NCBI GenBank assembly: GCA_963836425.1
Contig: CAWIJJ010000010.1
Coordinates: 1 to 64,000 of the forward strand
Source: CAWIJJ01 sp963836425
GTDB lineage: Bacteria > Acidobacteriota > Terriglobia > Bryobacterales > Bryobacteraceae
Reading direction: 5' to 3'
DNA: 64,000 nt
The stretch's first letter is position 1; each line of letters opens with the position of its first letter. Both the position numbers and the translations under genes were made by a program. Under the pieces are notes generated by a model. The model was given only the letters and a program-made list of their open reading frames with translations, was not told the origin of the DNA and ran no database searches. Shown here piece by piece: positions 1-9,739 of this stretch.

Positions 1-121
1 ATTGAGCGCCCGCGATTATGCGGGCATGGAACTGTTCCTGCGTTACGCGTCGGGCGGCGGGGGCGGCGGGGTGGTCGCGGTCGAGGGTCCGCCCGCGCCC
101 GGTTTGACCCGGTTGCCGTAG
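1..121 (+). CDS. C-terminal end of an unidentified protein (partial)
   Basis: A frame is open from the left edge to a TAG at 119-121. It encodes about 39 residues with a Gly-rich stretch after LFLRYAS and ends in GLTRLP. The gene's body lies outside the window, so no family can be assigned. The -35 element of the secG promoter lies inside its last codons, which is a tight arrangement but possible. It could also be a chance open frame in G+C-rich DNA. Confidence 0.25.
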   Translation, partial: LSARDYAGMELFLRYASGGGGGGVVAVEGPPAPGLTRLP

Positions 122-132
122 TCCCCTATACT
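104..132 (+). promoter_or_regulatory. Sigma-70-type promoter for secG
   Basis: TTGACC at 104-109 and TATACT at 127-132 are separated by 17 bases, close to the bacterial housekeeping consensus. The expected transcript start near 139 leaves a short leader before the ATG at 156. The same transcript would run into the tRNA-Leu gene at 554. Confidence 0.65.
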
Positions 133-155
133 GAAAGGAAACTGAAAGAACTGCG

Positions 156-543
156 ATGTATATTCTGGCGTTGATCGTTCATGTGCTGGTCTGTCTCTTC
201 CTGATTGTGGTGGTATTGCTGCAAAGCGGGAAGGCGGCGGACTTGGCTGGAGCCTTTGGTGGAATGGGCTCGCAGACGGCATTCGGCCCGCGCGGCTCGG
301 CCACACTTTTGTCCAAGGCGACGACAATTTCGGCCGTACTTTTCATGATCACCTCGATGGCGTTGTCGATCATGGCAACCCGAAGCGCGGGTTTGGGTAC
401 GACGGTTTTGGACGCACACCGCCGCCGGCGAAGACCGCGCCCCGCGCCGCAACAGGCGCCGATGACGGCGACCCCGGCGACCGGCCAACAGCCAGACCCC
501 GGCCCAGCAGACGCCGGCGACGCCCGCGCCGGAAAAGAAGTAG
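156..543 (+). CDS. secG: Preprotein translocase subunit SecG (tail frameshifted)
   Basis: SecG is the small two-helix subunit of the SecYEG inner-membrane translocon. The N-terminus starts with MYILALIVHVLVC and continues into a first helix with VVVLLQSGK. The conserved loop DLAGAFGG is followed by FGPRGSATLLSKAT and a second helix. After about residue 85 the reading frame of 156 becomes Arg-rich and runs on to a stop at 584 inside the tRNA gene. Pro/Ala/Gln-rich segments typical of SecG tails appear in other frames (PPAKTAP, then APQQAP, then QTPAQQTPATPAPEKK with TAG at 541-543). I therefore end the gene at 543 and infer two or three single-base indels between about 400 and 495. The functional core is intact. 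Confidence 0.85.
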
Positions 544-553
544 CACACCCCTT

Positions 554-640
554 GCGGAGGTGGCGGAATTGGCAGACGCACTAGCTTGAGGTGCTAGCGG
601 GAGCAATCTCGTGGGGGTTCAAGTCCCCCTCTCCGCACCA
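554..640 (+). tRNA. tRNA-Leu (anticodon GAG)
   Basis: The gene is 87 nt long with an encoded CCA at 638-640. The acceptor strands GCGGAGG and TCTCCGC pair with one G-T wobble. The anticodon stem CTAGC/GCTAG encloses the loop TTGAGGT, giving anticodon GAG. The long variable arm (GGGAGCAATCTC region) is class II, as expected for leucine, and the T loop is TTCAAGT. Its 3' two-thirds is the attachment site used by the island that follows. Confidence 0.97.
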
Positions 641-644
641 TTTT
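584..644 (+). repeat. attL: 61-bp direct repeat in the 3' part of tRNA-Leu
   Basis: Bases 584-644 (from the anticodon loop through CCA plus TTTT) are identical to 10018-10078. The tRNA at this end is complete, so integration preserved a functional gene. Such 3'-tRNA duplications are the hallmark of site-specific integration by tyrosine recombinases. Confidence 0.9.
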
Positions 645-1129
645 TTGAATGGGATAGCCGATTTGGAATTGACCTTATTTAGCTAAGCTAGCCTGACCTC
701 CTTTTGGACCTTATGTTTCTCCAAGCCGTTTGCTCGGACAAACAAGGTCATACGCAAACAAAGGACTTCGACCCGCGGGAGCCCAGTTCAACGAGTAAAG
801 ACCGCACACCGATTAGCCTTGAAAGCTAATGTGCCCATCGGACGTGATCGGATCACAGATCCGATCCTTCACTTTCGTGCCGTGCTGCCGGAATAACTAA
901 ATCCTTTAGCCGTGAAAGCCGCGTTTCTTGTTGCGGATGAAGTCATTGTCAAATCGCAGAGCGTTCTATGGTCATGTGTAACAAAAAATACAGCTAATAC
1001 AACTGCTGTAGTTTCTTGATTGACAAATTTTGCCGCATTGCTAATAATCTCCCTACGGCTCTGACGGGCGGGTTCCCTGTAATTGAATTTAACAGAGCCA
1101 TAACCTCCGAATTGAGCGAGGACAACGCG
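645..1129. other. AT-richer non-coding left end of the island
   Basis: No convincing gene is present. Two clear inverted repeats are visible: ATTAGC/GCTAAT at 812-817 and 825-830 (7-base loop), and GATCGGAT/ATCCGATC at 846-853 and 859-866 (5-base loop). Neither is followed by a T run, so they look more like protein-binding sites or RNA hairpins than terminators. The stretch before 1130 is AT-rich and probably holds the promoter of the first island gene. A longer open frame starting at 1016 is not supported by a ribosome binding site. Confidence 0.5.
703..713. repeat. Island end motif TTTGGACCTTA, left copy
   Basis: TTTGGACCTTA at 703-713 lies 59 bases inside attL. The same 11-mer recurs 93 bases inside attR, next to a one-mismatch tandem copy. 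The position at both island ends suggests arm-type recombinase or excisionase binding sites. This is inference from position only. Confidence 0.45.
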
Positions 1130-1970
1130 ATGGCCAGTCAACAACCGGGGCTGCACCCACACTTTGGCGGATCCCCTATAGTCGGAATTTATGCACGTTG
1201 GACGCTTGACTGTGTAGTTGAGGCTGCGACAGCAATCGCCTGCGATTACAGAACACGCTACCGGCAATACCGCAGTGCGTCGGCGGAAATAGCTGGCGTT
1301 CTCGCAGACATGAAAAGCCGTACCGGTTACGATCCCCTGTGGCCAGACGCAGTTCAGCGGATCGCGATCAATATCCCTCTTGTTGGCTCTTCAGATGCGC
1401 TCGCAAACGGTGAGACAAACTCCCTTCCATCAGACCGCTCTCGCTGTGCGCACGGCAGCGATTGCGTATTCAGAGCGCGTGTATGACACGGGCGAACCGA
1501 TGCTCCGACAAGCATTTATCGATTGGGCCCGACAATTTCAGGCTTACCTCTCGACACTCCGTGGGGGAGTCGTTGACCGGGCCATGCATGATACGGAGCC
1601 CATATTCAGACGATCGATCGAAGTTCTCACGAGTACCGAAGTCGCTCAAGCATTCGGTCTCCCACCAGCCCCAACGAGAGCGTGGCCTCTACCCGAGCAG
1701 ATCACAGACGACAACTACTTTAACGGCGATGGTGCCTATCTTATAGAAGAGATCTCTCGCACCCTTCAGCCCGCCGAGAAGCTCATCACTCAGCAGCGTT
1801 TTGTATCGCTGCAGCGCGCGGCGGTGTCCGGAGCGCGCACGATGCACCGGATCCTTGAAGGCGATCACGAGAACGCAAACGTCGAAACAGTTCGTGGGTT
1901 AATTGGATTCGCCTACACATGGGCGACTGCATTACGGGACTCGGAGACTGAAGTACCTCAGGGCAAGTGA
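1130..1970 (+). CDS. Unrecognised helical protein, first island gene (frameshifted)
   Basis: I chose the ATG at 1130 because GAGCGAGGA (1114-1122) precedes it at good spacing. The frame from 1130 reads well to about residue 84 (RIAINIPL). From about 1385 the natural continuation is in another frame, which starts near LQMRSQTVRQ and ends in TEVPQGK with a stop at 1970. Joined, the protein has about 280 residues, mostly predicted helical, without signal peptide or membrane segment. No family is recognised. Position at the start of the cassette suggests an accessory role, such as a chaperone or adaptor for the large downstream proteins, but nothing in the sequence proves this. Confidence 0.5.
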
Positions 1971-2288
1971 AATGCTCGACCTGTGGTCGCGGTTCTTCTC
2001 GTGGCGGCTTCGGCGCACCCCAATTCGGATCGCGCGGGGGACCGGATCGCAGAGTTCCACGGACATCCGAGGAGCGCCCCTGCTCTGCTGCTCTCCGGTG
2101 ATTGAACCGCGTCAAACGTTGAGGAGGCTCAACTCGCTTGTCGGAGGTCGTACCCAGACCGTGAAGGTTGCGCCCGGCTAGGAACGTCTTTTCGCCCGGT
2201 ATCGCTGAGATTCTCCAGGACTGACGCGGGCATGTTGGCGTTCAGATCTGGACAAGGCCCTCGTTAACGAGAATTTCGGGAGTGCTTC
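1971..2288. other. Intergenic stretch with a doubtful 69-codon frame
   Basis: A frame from ATG 1972 (overlapping the previous stop region) to TAG 2181 encodes 69 Arg-rich residues beginning MLDLWSRFFSW. It has no clear ribosome binding site and its composition resembles out-of-frame reading, so I do not call it a gene. The rest up to the ATG at 2289 shows nothing specific. The next gene has GGGAGTG about six bases before its ATG. Confidence 0.3.
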
Positions 2289-3199
2289 ATGAAAGACAGC
2301 CAGGATCCCGCGGCGTTACCGATCAACGATAAGGTGCCCGCTCGCGAGGGAACCCCACCGACCCTGCTACTCATGTGCAGACAACACCTTCGCCTTTCGC
2401 CTCGACAAACCCTACGTCAGATGACAATCAGGCGCGGCGAGATGCGACGACTGGGTATCTGCCACAACACAGTGCGCAAACATCGAAATCCGGATTCCCG
2501 ATTGCGAAGGCAGGTCATATCGATCGGTCGGCGGATAAGGTCGGGCTCTGTCTTTCGTCGGATCACGACAGCGCTTACCTCCCAGCCCGGCTCAATCGCA
2601 GATGGACCCGGCGCTGCGGCCACACCTTCGGCTGGAAAACGAAGGGCGGAGCCACGTTCGTTTACCCCGGCGCACTTGAAGTCTGCACATAAAGCGGCGA
2701 TGGCGTTTGAGAACTTCAGCTTAAGCAAGTTCGCCAAGCATAAAGTTCCGCACAACTACATTGATCCACAGAAAGTCTCCGATCCGAAGGCCGTCCAGGA
2801 TGTCCAGAGAAAGATGATCGTCCGGCAACTCGAAAATTTTCCGGAGACCGACTCGCGAAACGTGGGTGTAACGCTCACTTTCCCTGCGCTGAAACTGGCA
2901 GAGATCAAGGAGTCCTTGCCGGGAGTGGGCGAGCACGGCGGCGAGGTCAAAACCGACGACGTGCTCGACTATTTGCGCGGGCGAATGAACGGTACGACCT
3001 TCTATTCGCGTGGCGCTCCCGCTCTGCAGCGGCTTAGCGCGGCAATGCAGATGCGTGCGCAAGCCAGGGCAATCATTGAAAGGGTCAAGAACGGATCTCG
3101 CGAGAACCGAAGGATGGCCCTCAGAACGCCGCGGCGCAAACCGCGGCTCCAAGCGGAGGGTCGCGCGACGCGCGTAGTCTCGGAACGACGAAGTCATGA
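2289..3199 (+). CDS. Unrecognised linker-rich protein, coupled to the giant gene (frameshifted)
   Basis: The start ATG at 2289 follows GGGAGTG. The N-terminal 150 residues are low-complexity and polar, like a disordered linker. The natural reading passes from the 2289 frame to a second frame near 2370 (QTTPSPFASTNP) and back near 2530. A compact segment follows, with MAFENFSLSKFAKHKVPH, then ALKLAEIKESLPGVG and VLDYLRGRMNG. Near 3100 the frame of 2289 turns Arg-rich, whereas another frame gives the Ala/Ser/Gly tail ending SLGTTKS with TGA at 3197-3199. That stop overlaps the next ATG as ATGA, so I take it as the true end. The product is about 300 residues. It has no signal peptide, no membrane segment and no recognised family. 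Confidence 0.5.
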
Positions 3200-6100
3200 C
3201 CCCCACGAACAACACCCCCAGTGGCAATGATGGCAGTGGCCAGGCTGCGGGCAGTGCCGGCGCCACCCAGACCGGCCGGTCCACCCGCCCGTCTCCGCCG
3301 GATTACGTGATGTCTGAGGTAAAGGTCCTGCTTAGTCAGGTGACTACTCCTGAAACCGATGTCACTTTCAACACGCAGCAGTCCCGAGCCGATGCCACTA
3401 CGATACAGGGAGCCATAAACCCCGCCCGAATGCCCGCCTGGAGTTGGGCGAACGAACACGCGCGCGAGACTCAGCAGGTGACCGGCAGTGACGCCGGAAA
3501 GATCGGTTACCAGGTTGATATCGACAGCTATTTCAAGCTCGACGATGCAACGGGACCGGTATGGTCGCCGCAGCCCGATCCCGCCTCGACGTCGGGCGGC
3601 TTAGAACTTTCGACTGGTGCGTCGGACGCCGTTGCCTACCACGATTTCTACCGTCTCCAAATTGCCTTCGAAGACGTGTGGGCCGAATTGATCGACGAAA
3701 GCATCGGCACGACGGCGCGGGAATTTTACGCAAAATGGGACGCGCTCATGAACGCCGGCATGGGCAGCGATGTTCCCGATCAGCAATTTGGCGCCAAGTT
3801 CGACGCCATGTCTTCCGCTTTGCAATCGGCGCAGGCGAAGATTAATCTGGTCGTCTCGCAGCTTAGTAGCTCCAACTCATCTCAGTTCGCGCCGAAGCTT
3901 ATCGAAGTAATGCCTTCGCTGCTTTCAGCGATAACTACGGTCACTCAGATCCAGAGCAACGCATCCGACTCCTTCAAGAGCGGATTCGGCCTTGATATGC
4001 AGAATCTTCAGGTCGAGTTGCAGGCGACCATTTCCGGGCTGGGCTCGCTGTTTTCCGCGCAACCCGGTTCCGCTGCGCCGGTCACCAATGCGCTGGCGCC
4101 GCCATTCAGATTGTCGCCAAACTGAAGTCAGAATTATCGGAGAGCGCCGCGGCTCGTATCGCGGCGTTCAGTGCAACCCCGACAGGGCCAATCGGCGGGT
4201 ATGGAGAACTGGAAAAGTTTCTGAACAGTGTCCGGACCATCCTCGACCTTCCCACTATCGCGCCGCCAACCAACTCGGCCGGCTCGGAGAGGGTGGACTA
4301 CGAAGCACATTTCGATTCCCTTGCCCTGAACTTACAGGGCGCATCCGATTATCTTAATAGTTTCGTCTCATCGATAAAAGGATCCGGCCACCCCCCCGCC
4401 AACGCACCTCAGGCATTTGCCTGGTCCGGAGTCAAGATTAGTCCGAGTCTGATTAACGGACGTTCCACCGCGGATTTGCTGCGGAGCGACTCAACCTTTA
4501 TGGATCGGCCGGATACGCGACTTATATTAACGCAATATCTAACAGTCTGAAGAATGCGGCGACCGAATTCAATGTAATTGTGCCTAACCTGGGCAATATA
4601 AATAGCGGAAACGTTGACGATAAGACGTCAGCCCTCGCGAACCTCCTCGAGACGGCTGTATCGAATCTTAGCAGTCTGCGAACCGCATACAAGCTGAACG
4701 GGATTTCCGCGGACAAAACGAACAATCCCACAAGCGCGGCAACAGACCTCGAATTCCCGGAACTTGAAGAGTTATTCAGCCGACTCAGTGGCATGCTCAA
4801 AGAGCGCTACAGATTCGACGTCTTCGCCCCTGCATCCATCAATTACGGCCTATTGCTGAATTACAGGCAGAGGTGGGCGCCGCAGTCGTATCAGGTCGGA
4901 AGTCTTGTCAAGACCATCCCCTGGGTCCAGGGGAAACGCGCAAATACTCCAGTAAGACAGTCGTCAAGAAATCGAGGAATGCGAAGGAGCTCACCGAGTC
5001 CCTGTTCAGCAATAAGGTAGATGCGGCCCAAACTCAGCGTGCCGACGCGGAGATCTTTGCTGACGCCAGTCAGAAGACGGATTTTTCAGCCAACGCTTCA
5101 GGAAGTTTCAAGATCGGCGTCTACGATGTACATGCCGACGCGCATGTCGGCGGGGACCAGAGCGTGGCGTCCAAAAACACGAAGCGCGACATGCACGAAA
5201 ACGTGCTCAAATCTGCGCAGGAGTATCGTGATCAGCACCGTCTCGAGCTGACGATCGAGGAAACCAGCGAAAATGAGGTGACCAGTTCAAGTGAAATCCG
5301 CAACCCCAACGACGAGTTGACGGTCACCTATTTGTTTTACGAGTTGCAGCGCCGCTACCTGGTCAGCGAGTTGCTGCACCGGGCAACCCCGGTCATCCTG
5401 GTTGCCAACGATGTCCCCGCGCCGCACGAAATTGACGAGGCGTGGCTGGTCCGGCACGACTGGATTCTGAAGCGCGTGATCCTTGATGACAGCTTCCTCC
5501 CCGCGCTCGCCTATCTTGGAAGCGAATTCGCCGGGCAGGAAGCTCGCCCGATCGACTCGAGATGCAGGTGCAGCACCAGAAGAACGTTGTGGATCAGCTG
5601 TCGAGGCAGGTGCAGCTCGCCGACTCGTCGATCGACGCGGCCACCGCCGGCGTGACCAATGCCGAGGACTGGAGTCTCAACGACCAGAGGAACAAGGAAT
5701 ACAGCGCGTTCGTGAAGTCGTTTTTCGATCCCCTCGGCCTTTCGAAAGCCGGCACATACGACGACGGCAATTCCGATAGGGCGCGAATCGATTTCGCCAA
5801 CGAGGCGTTGCAGCGCGCTCAGGCGAAGGTCAACGACCTCAACAGGCAGATGCGAACGGAGCTTACCGCGCTCCAGGCAGCCGTCGACAAGTACACGGCC
5901 GCCGCTACGCGGCATTATGCCATGGAGGCCCAGGTCGATCCTCTGCGCCTGCACGTGAAAGACAACATCATCTATTACATGCAGGCCATCTGGTCTCCAC
6001 GAGCCAGGCGACCAACGCTATTTCCGCCTCTACAATCTCGATGTGCCGGTATTCGAAAGCGCCGGGACAGTTACGGTCAATAAGCCGAAGCTCCAACCTG

Positions 6101-6739
6101 GTGGCGCGGCGAATGCAAGAGCCGCAGCCGTGGCCGCCGATTTGAAGAACGTGAGTCTCGCCGCCAAGCTTTCTAAGCCGGCGCTGTCCGATGACACGAA
6201 AAAGCTGCACCAGGTTGCCGACATCGATACTCTGATCGGGTTCAAGGGGAACTATATGATCTTTCCCCTGGTCGATTTCGACAACTACATGGCGTGGTAC
6301 TTAATACATAATTATGTCGAATTGACCTCGGCTGGTGGATGTCCGATCCCGATGGCGATGCCGGCGCAACGCCCGAAGACCATCGAGAATTCCATGGAGC
6401 TGATCCACGCGCAGGATCCGGCGTCGTTTGCACAAAACGAGGCGCAGTTCGAAGAGATCATGCTGCGGCTTCTGTCTGACCAGGCGGAACAGATGGTAAT
6501 TGTTCCCAGCAACCAGCTCTACATCGAAGCGCTGCCCGGAACTCACCCCATTCTAGAAGACTTCAAGCTCATGCATCGGGCGTTGGACGTGAAGAAGGTG
6601 CAGGCCGAAGTCAGGCACGCGGAACTGGAAAATTGCGGCTGGCGGCACGGCTCGCGAACGGTGAGTATGGAGATCCGACATCGAAAAGAAGATTGTGGTT
6701 GAGCGTGGCTTGCCGGTCACGGTGAGCCCCGGGGATTAG
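3196..6739 (+). CDS. Giant unrecognised protein of about 1,180 residues (frameshifted)
   Basis: The ATG at 3196 overlaps the preceding stop (ATGA), implying translational coupling. Reading continues through single-base shifts near 4115, 4505, 4920, 5550, 5995, 6635 and 6675, ending in VERGLPVTVSPGD with TAG at 6737-6739. No in-frame stop interrupts the joined reading. The first 450 residues are helical and Ala/Ser-rich. The middle has a well-folded-looking block with INYGLLLNYRQ, PLGPGETRKYSSK, TVTYLFYELQRRY, VPAPHEIDEAWLVRHDW and LDDSFLPALAYL. A predicted coiled coil follows (QRAQAKVNDLNRQM region), then HVKDNIIYYMQAIW and a C-terminal block ending in a charged helix. I see no signal peptide or membrane segment. 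No family is recognised. The size, coiled coil and position before a toxin-like gene suggest a structural or delivery component, which is inference. Confidence 0.55.
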
Positions 6740-6750
6740 GAGTCTGCGCA

Positions 6751-8621
6751 ATGTCAAGCATACCGCCCGGACTTACGCAGGCCGCCCCGGATGAGCTCCG
6801 GGGAGTGTCGAATAACGGGGTTTCACGAGATTCCCTGGCCGGGCGGTTATCGGCCAACCCCGCGAATCAGCACTCGGAAAGCAACTTCTGGGACGCCGCG
6901 GGGAGGCTCGCCCGTTATTTCCATCTGACGTGGCCCGACGATGCGTCTGACCCTTGGCCATTTGGCGAACTTGACCCTGTTCGCCCACTAGGCCCGAAGG
7001 GAGGGGCCCTACAAGCAGCTTTTAGCGTCTATGTACTCGGTGATCACGAATCTGTTCTTACCAGCGGGGACCCTCAGGACTCACGGGCGTTAGCCGCGCG
7101 ATATCGGACGAGCCTGAAAAAAGATTACGACATCGTCATGCCGCCGTTGCGGAACGCAATCCGGAAATTCGCGACGGAGAGCATTGAGGCCAGAGAAAGA
7201 AACTCCAGGAACTGTTAAACGCGCTGAATCTCGATGGTGTGGGTCAGCGTCTGTCAGCCGCCGCCATAAAGGTAGAAAAGGCCGCCGGCGGATTGTCCGT
7301 GAACGATGCCGATTTCGATCGGGCACGGCTGGAACGCGAAGCTGCGAAGAAACGCGAGGCTGCGAAGAAGGAAGGCAAGACCAGCGCCCCGCCGATCCTT
7401 GTGCGCGGCTCGGGAAATGAATCGAATACCCCAGCCCCGGACCGCAATAACCCAAAAGTCGTTGCGGGGCCGGAGACTTCAACTTCGTGGTTCAAGGGCG
7501 TTTCGGGCACCCCACTGGGGAAGCTCACGAAACCCATAAACGACGCGAAAGAGATAGAGGAATTCAAGCGAGCAGCGCAACACGCTGCCATCGCCCGGAT
7601 CGGACGTTTCGTGCGCGCGGAGCCACTGCTGGCGACCCTTTTCGAATATCCCGCCAACGCGGAACTGGGTGTTCCATCGGGTGGTCTCTCGATTCTCCAG
7701 GCCTATGCTCGGGAGGACAAGTCGGAGCCGGGGCCAATGACGAAGGCTCCGCCCGCCGGTCTGGCGAAATGGCTGCCGGCATCGTCGCCGTCAGAATCAT
7801 CTGGCACGGCAAATATGACGCCAAAATCAGCAAGCTCGGCGTACTCATTGCCGCCGAACGCCTATGTGGCGCATGCCGGAACCAGACTCGCAACGATCTT
7901 GGTGCAGCACGCAATCGACGCACTCGTTTTATTCCGCAAAAAACTCGACGAAGACAAGAACCACGTCCTGCGCTATCAGTCCTTCGTGCTTGGCGGCGTT
8001 GCTGCCTCGTTGTCGAAGGAAAAAGACTTCAAGCAAGCCGACGATTTCGCGAGATTCGCCGTCGTTGCATCCGAGAAGGAAAGCAGGGACCTCATCGAGA
8101 TCGTTCTGTCCGGCGCGGGCTACTCGATTAGCGCCCTGGGCCTGATCTTTACCGGGCCCATCGGTCTGCTAGCCATCGGATTGATGGAAGTTGCCGTGGC
8201 ATCCGGGAATCTCTACCTGGCTACGCTTCAGGACCACGAGCAGGACTTGGCTTCTACCGCGGGCGCGTTTCGCGCTCAAGCTGAACAATGGGCGGAGCCT
8301 TCTGTAGGTGAGCGAACAGCGGAGGCTGAGTTGAACCTTGCACTCGCCGCGGCCTTCGCCCTCCTTGGCGGCAAAGCCGCCTATCACGAAATAACGGGAG
8401 GCGGTGCGGCGCGTCTGACAAAGTTGATCGACGCCACGAAGGGGATGGGTCGAAAGGTGGCAGCACTACCCGGCAAGGTCGGAGCGAAGGTGAGCGATCT
8501 GGGCAGCAAGATAGTCGCGGGAGGCGACGAGCTCATGAGCGGGCTCCTGCCCGGCGAGTATGGTGTGGCGGAAACCAATGCAGGCGTGCGTATGCCGGCG
8601 AGAATCCCGATTCCCGTATGA
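6751..8621 (+). CDS. Polymorphic-toxin-like protein, N-terminal and membrane region (frameshifted)
   Basis: AGGAG at 6738-6742 precedes the ATG at 6751. One shift near 7200 joins the first 150 residues to a second frame (LQELLNALNLDGVG onward). The joined product has about 620 residues. It contains a Lys/Glu/Ala-rich coiled stretch (REAAKKREAAKK), a Pro/Ser-rich linker and a helical domain with AGTRLATILVQHAIDAL. A strong hydrophobic double segment follows (ISALGLIFTGPIGLLAIG, then VAVASGNLYLA), and then an Ala-rich helix before a Gly/Lys-rich hinge. It ends IPIPV at 8621, overlapping the next frame as ATGA. A membrane-active central segment followed by a nuclease module is the usual order in polymorphic toxins, so this and the next entry may be one polypeptide split by an indel or a coupled pair. 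Confidence 0.55.
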
Positions 8622-9272
8622 TCAACATGGAATCACGGGCGGTCCGGCCGGACAACAAATTGGGTGTGAAGGTGGAGGACCTGAAGCCGGCCGGACGAAG
8701 TTCCTCACAGGATGTCGCCGAAGTTCTCGAAGAAGCTACCGAAGGTACGTATCGGCCGAAAGCGATTGAACCCAAGGGTTCCCATAATCCGGCTGACGAG
8801 GGGCTTCCGGAGGGCAGGCAAAATCCAACCGCTCGGCAAGAGGGCAATGCGGCCCGTCAGGCCCTGGACAAAGCGACGCCGCCAAGACCCGGCAGGGGGT
8901 GGCAAAAGCACCATCTCATACCTTGGGAGCTTCGCACCCATGATGCGGTCTATGAATACGAGCGTCTGGTTGCAAAGATAGATAATCCCCAATCCGCCAG
9001 GAACATCGGAAAGCGAGCGATAAATAGCAAGTTTAATAACCTTACACTGCCAAGCTCGGAGAACTCGATCGGTGCCGAGGGGCTTACTATCCATAGGGGT
9101 TCTCATCTCCAGATATACAGATTGGATTCAGGGTAGGCTCGACACATTGTGGACAAGATATAGAGGCGGTAGAGGCATGCCTGTTGAGACGTTTGCGCGT
9201 GAATTTGAGGACATAATCGGCGACGCGGAAATCAAGTTAGGCAGTGGCCAGTGGGGGCCCAAGGTCCGATAG
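8618..9272 (+). CDS. His-His nuclease toxin module (HNH/Endo VII superfamily, AHH-like; frameshifted)
   Basis: The frame from ATG 8618 (MINMESRAV) overlaps the previous stop by four bases. After a polar linker with NPTARQEGNAARQALDK it reaches GWQKHHLIPWEL, the His-His motif of AHH-type nucleases in the HNH/Endo VII superfamily. The later conserved elements are also present: NLTLPSSENSIGAEGL and IHRGSHLQ. A single shift near 9115 moves the reading into YTDWIQGRLDTLW and on to a C-terminal helix ending WGPKVR (stop 9270-9272). The family acts on nucleic acids and is typically the C-terminal toxic tip of secreted or contact-delivered toxins. No obvious immunity gene follows, since the next gene is a cupin. 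Family assignment rests on motif reading. Confidence 0.6.
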
Positions 9273-9393
9273 GCACCAAGGCTCTTTGGCAGCACGCCGG
9301 CGCAGATAACGCTATCACGAATTCGAGCTTCCGGGATCCGCGCCCGTGATTGCCCGTCTCCCCCTTTGTTTCTCCCGTCAAACAGGAGGAATC

Positions 9394-9739
9394 ATGGATG
9401 TTGAGAATACGCGCGTCGAAGTCGTGAGTGCCTATCCTGGATGCCGGGTGAAGGTTGCTAAGATAATCGCGAAATGGTTGGTGAGCGTTCACGGGCCTGC
9501 CATGGCAGTGATCGAACGGAGTCAGGCGCACTTTCACATGGAGACCCAAGAGGTCTATGGCGTACTCCGCGGGACGCTCTGTGTGTCGCATGCGGAGCTG
9601 AGGGACACGTTCTTCAAGCGAACGAAACCATCACGATAGAGCATGGGCAAATCCATTGGGCACGAGCAGTTGGCGAACCTGCGTGGATTGAAGTGGAATC
9701 GCTGACGCAATGGTCGGCAAGCGATCACGCATTCTGTAG
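9394..9739 (+). CDS. Small cupin-fold protein (frameshifted)
   Basis: AGGAGGA at 9384-9390 precedes the ATG at 9394. The first 60 residues lead into the metal-binding cupin motif HFHMETQEVYGVLRG (HxH plus Glu), after which a shift near 9590 gives LQANETITIEHGQIHWARA, the second cupin motif. The domain appears complete near SASDHAF. A TAG at 9737-9739 would end it if one more base were shifted, whereas without that the frame stays open to 10031. About 115 residues, probably cytosolic. Small cupins bind metal or sugar-like ligands. Its place right after the toxin module is where an immunity gene would normally be, but no cupin immunity family is known to me. Confidence 0.5.

Noticed and set aside
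156..584. 142-residue version of SecG ending inside tRNA-Leu
   Set aside because: The last 55 residues are Arg-rich and overlap the tRNA. A typical tail with its own stop at 541-543 is readable in other frames.
1972..2181. 69-codon frame after the first island gene
   Set aside because: No ribosome binding site and composition typical of out-of-frame reading.
2289..3230. Uninterrupted 313-codon frame taken at face value
   Set aside because: Its N-terminal and C-terminal parts become Arg-rich while neighbouring frames read as natural linkers, and the alternative end overlaps the next start by ATGA.
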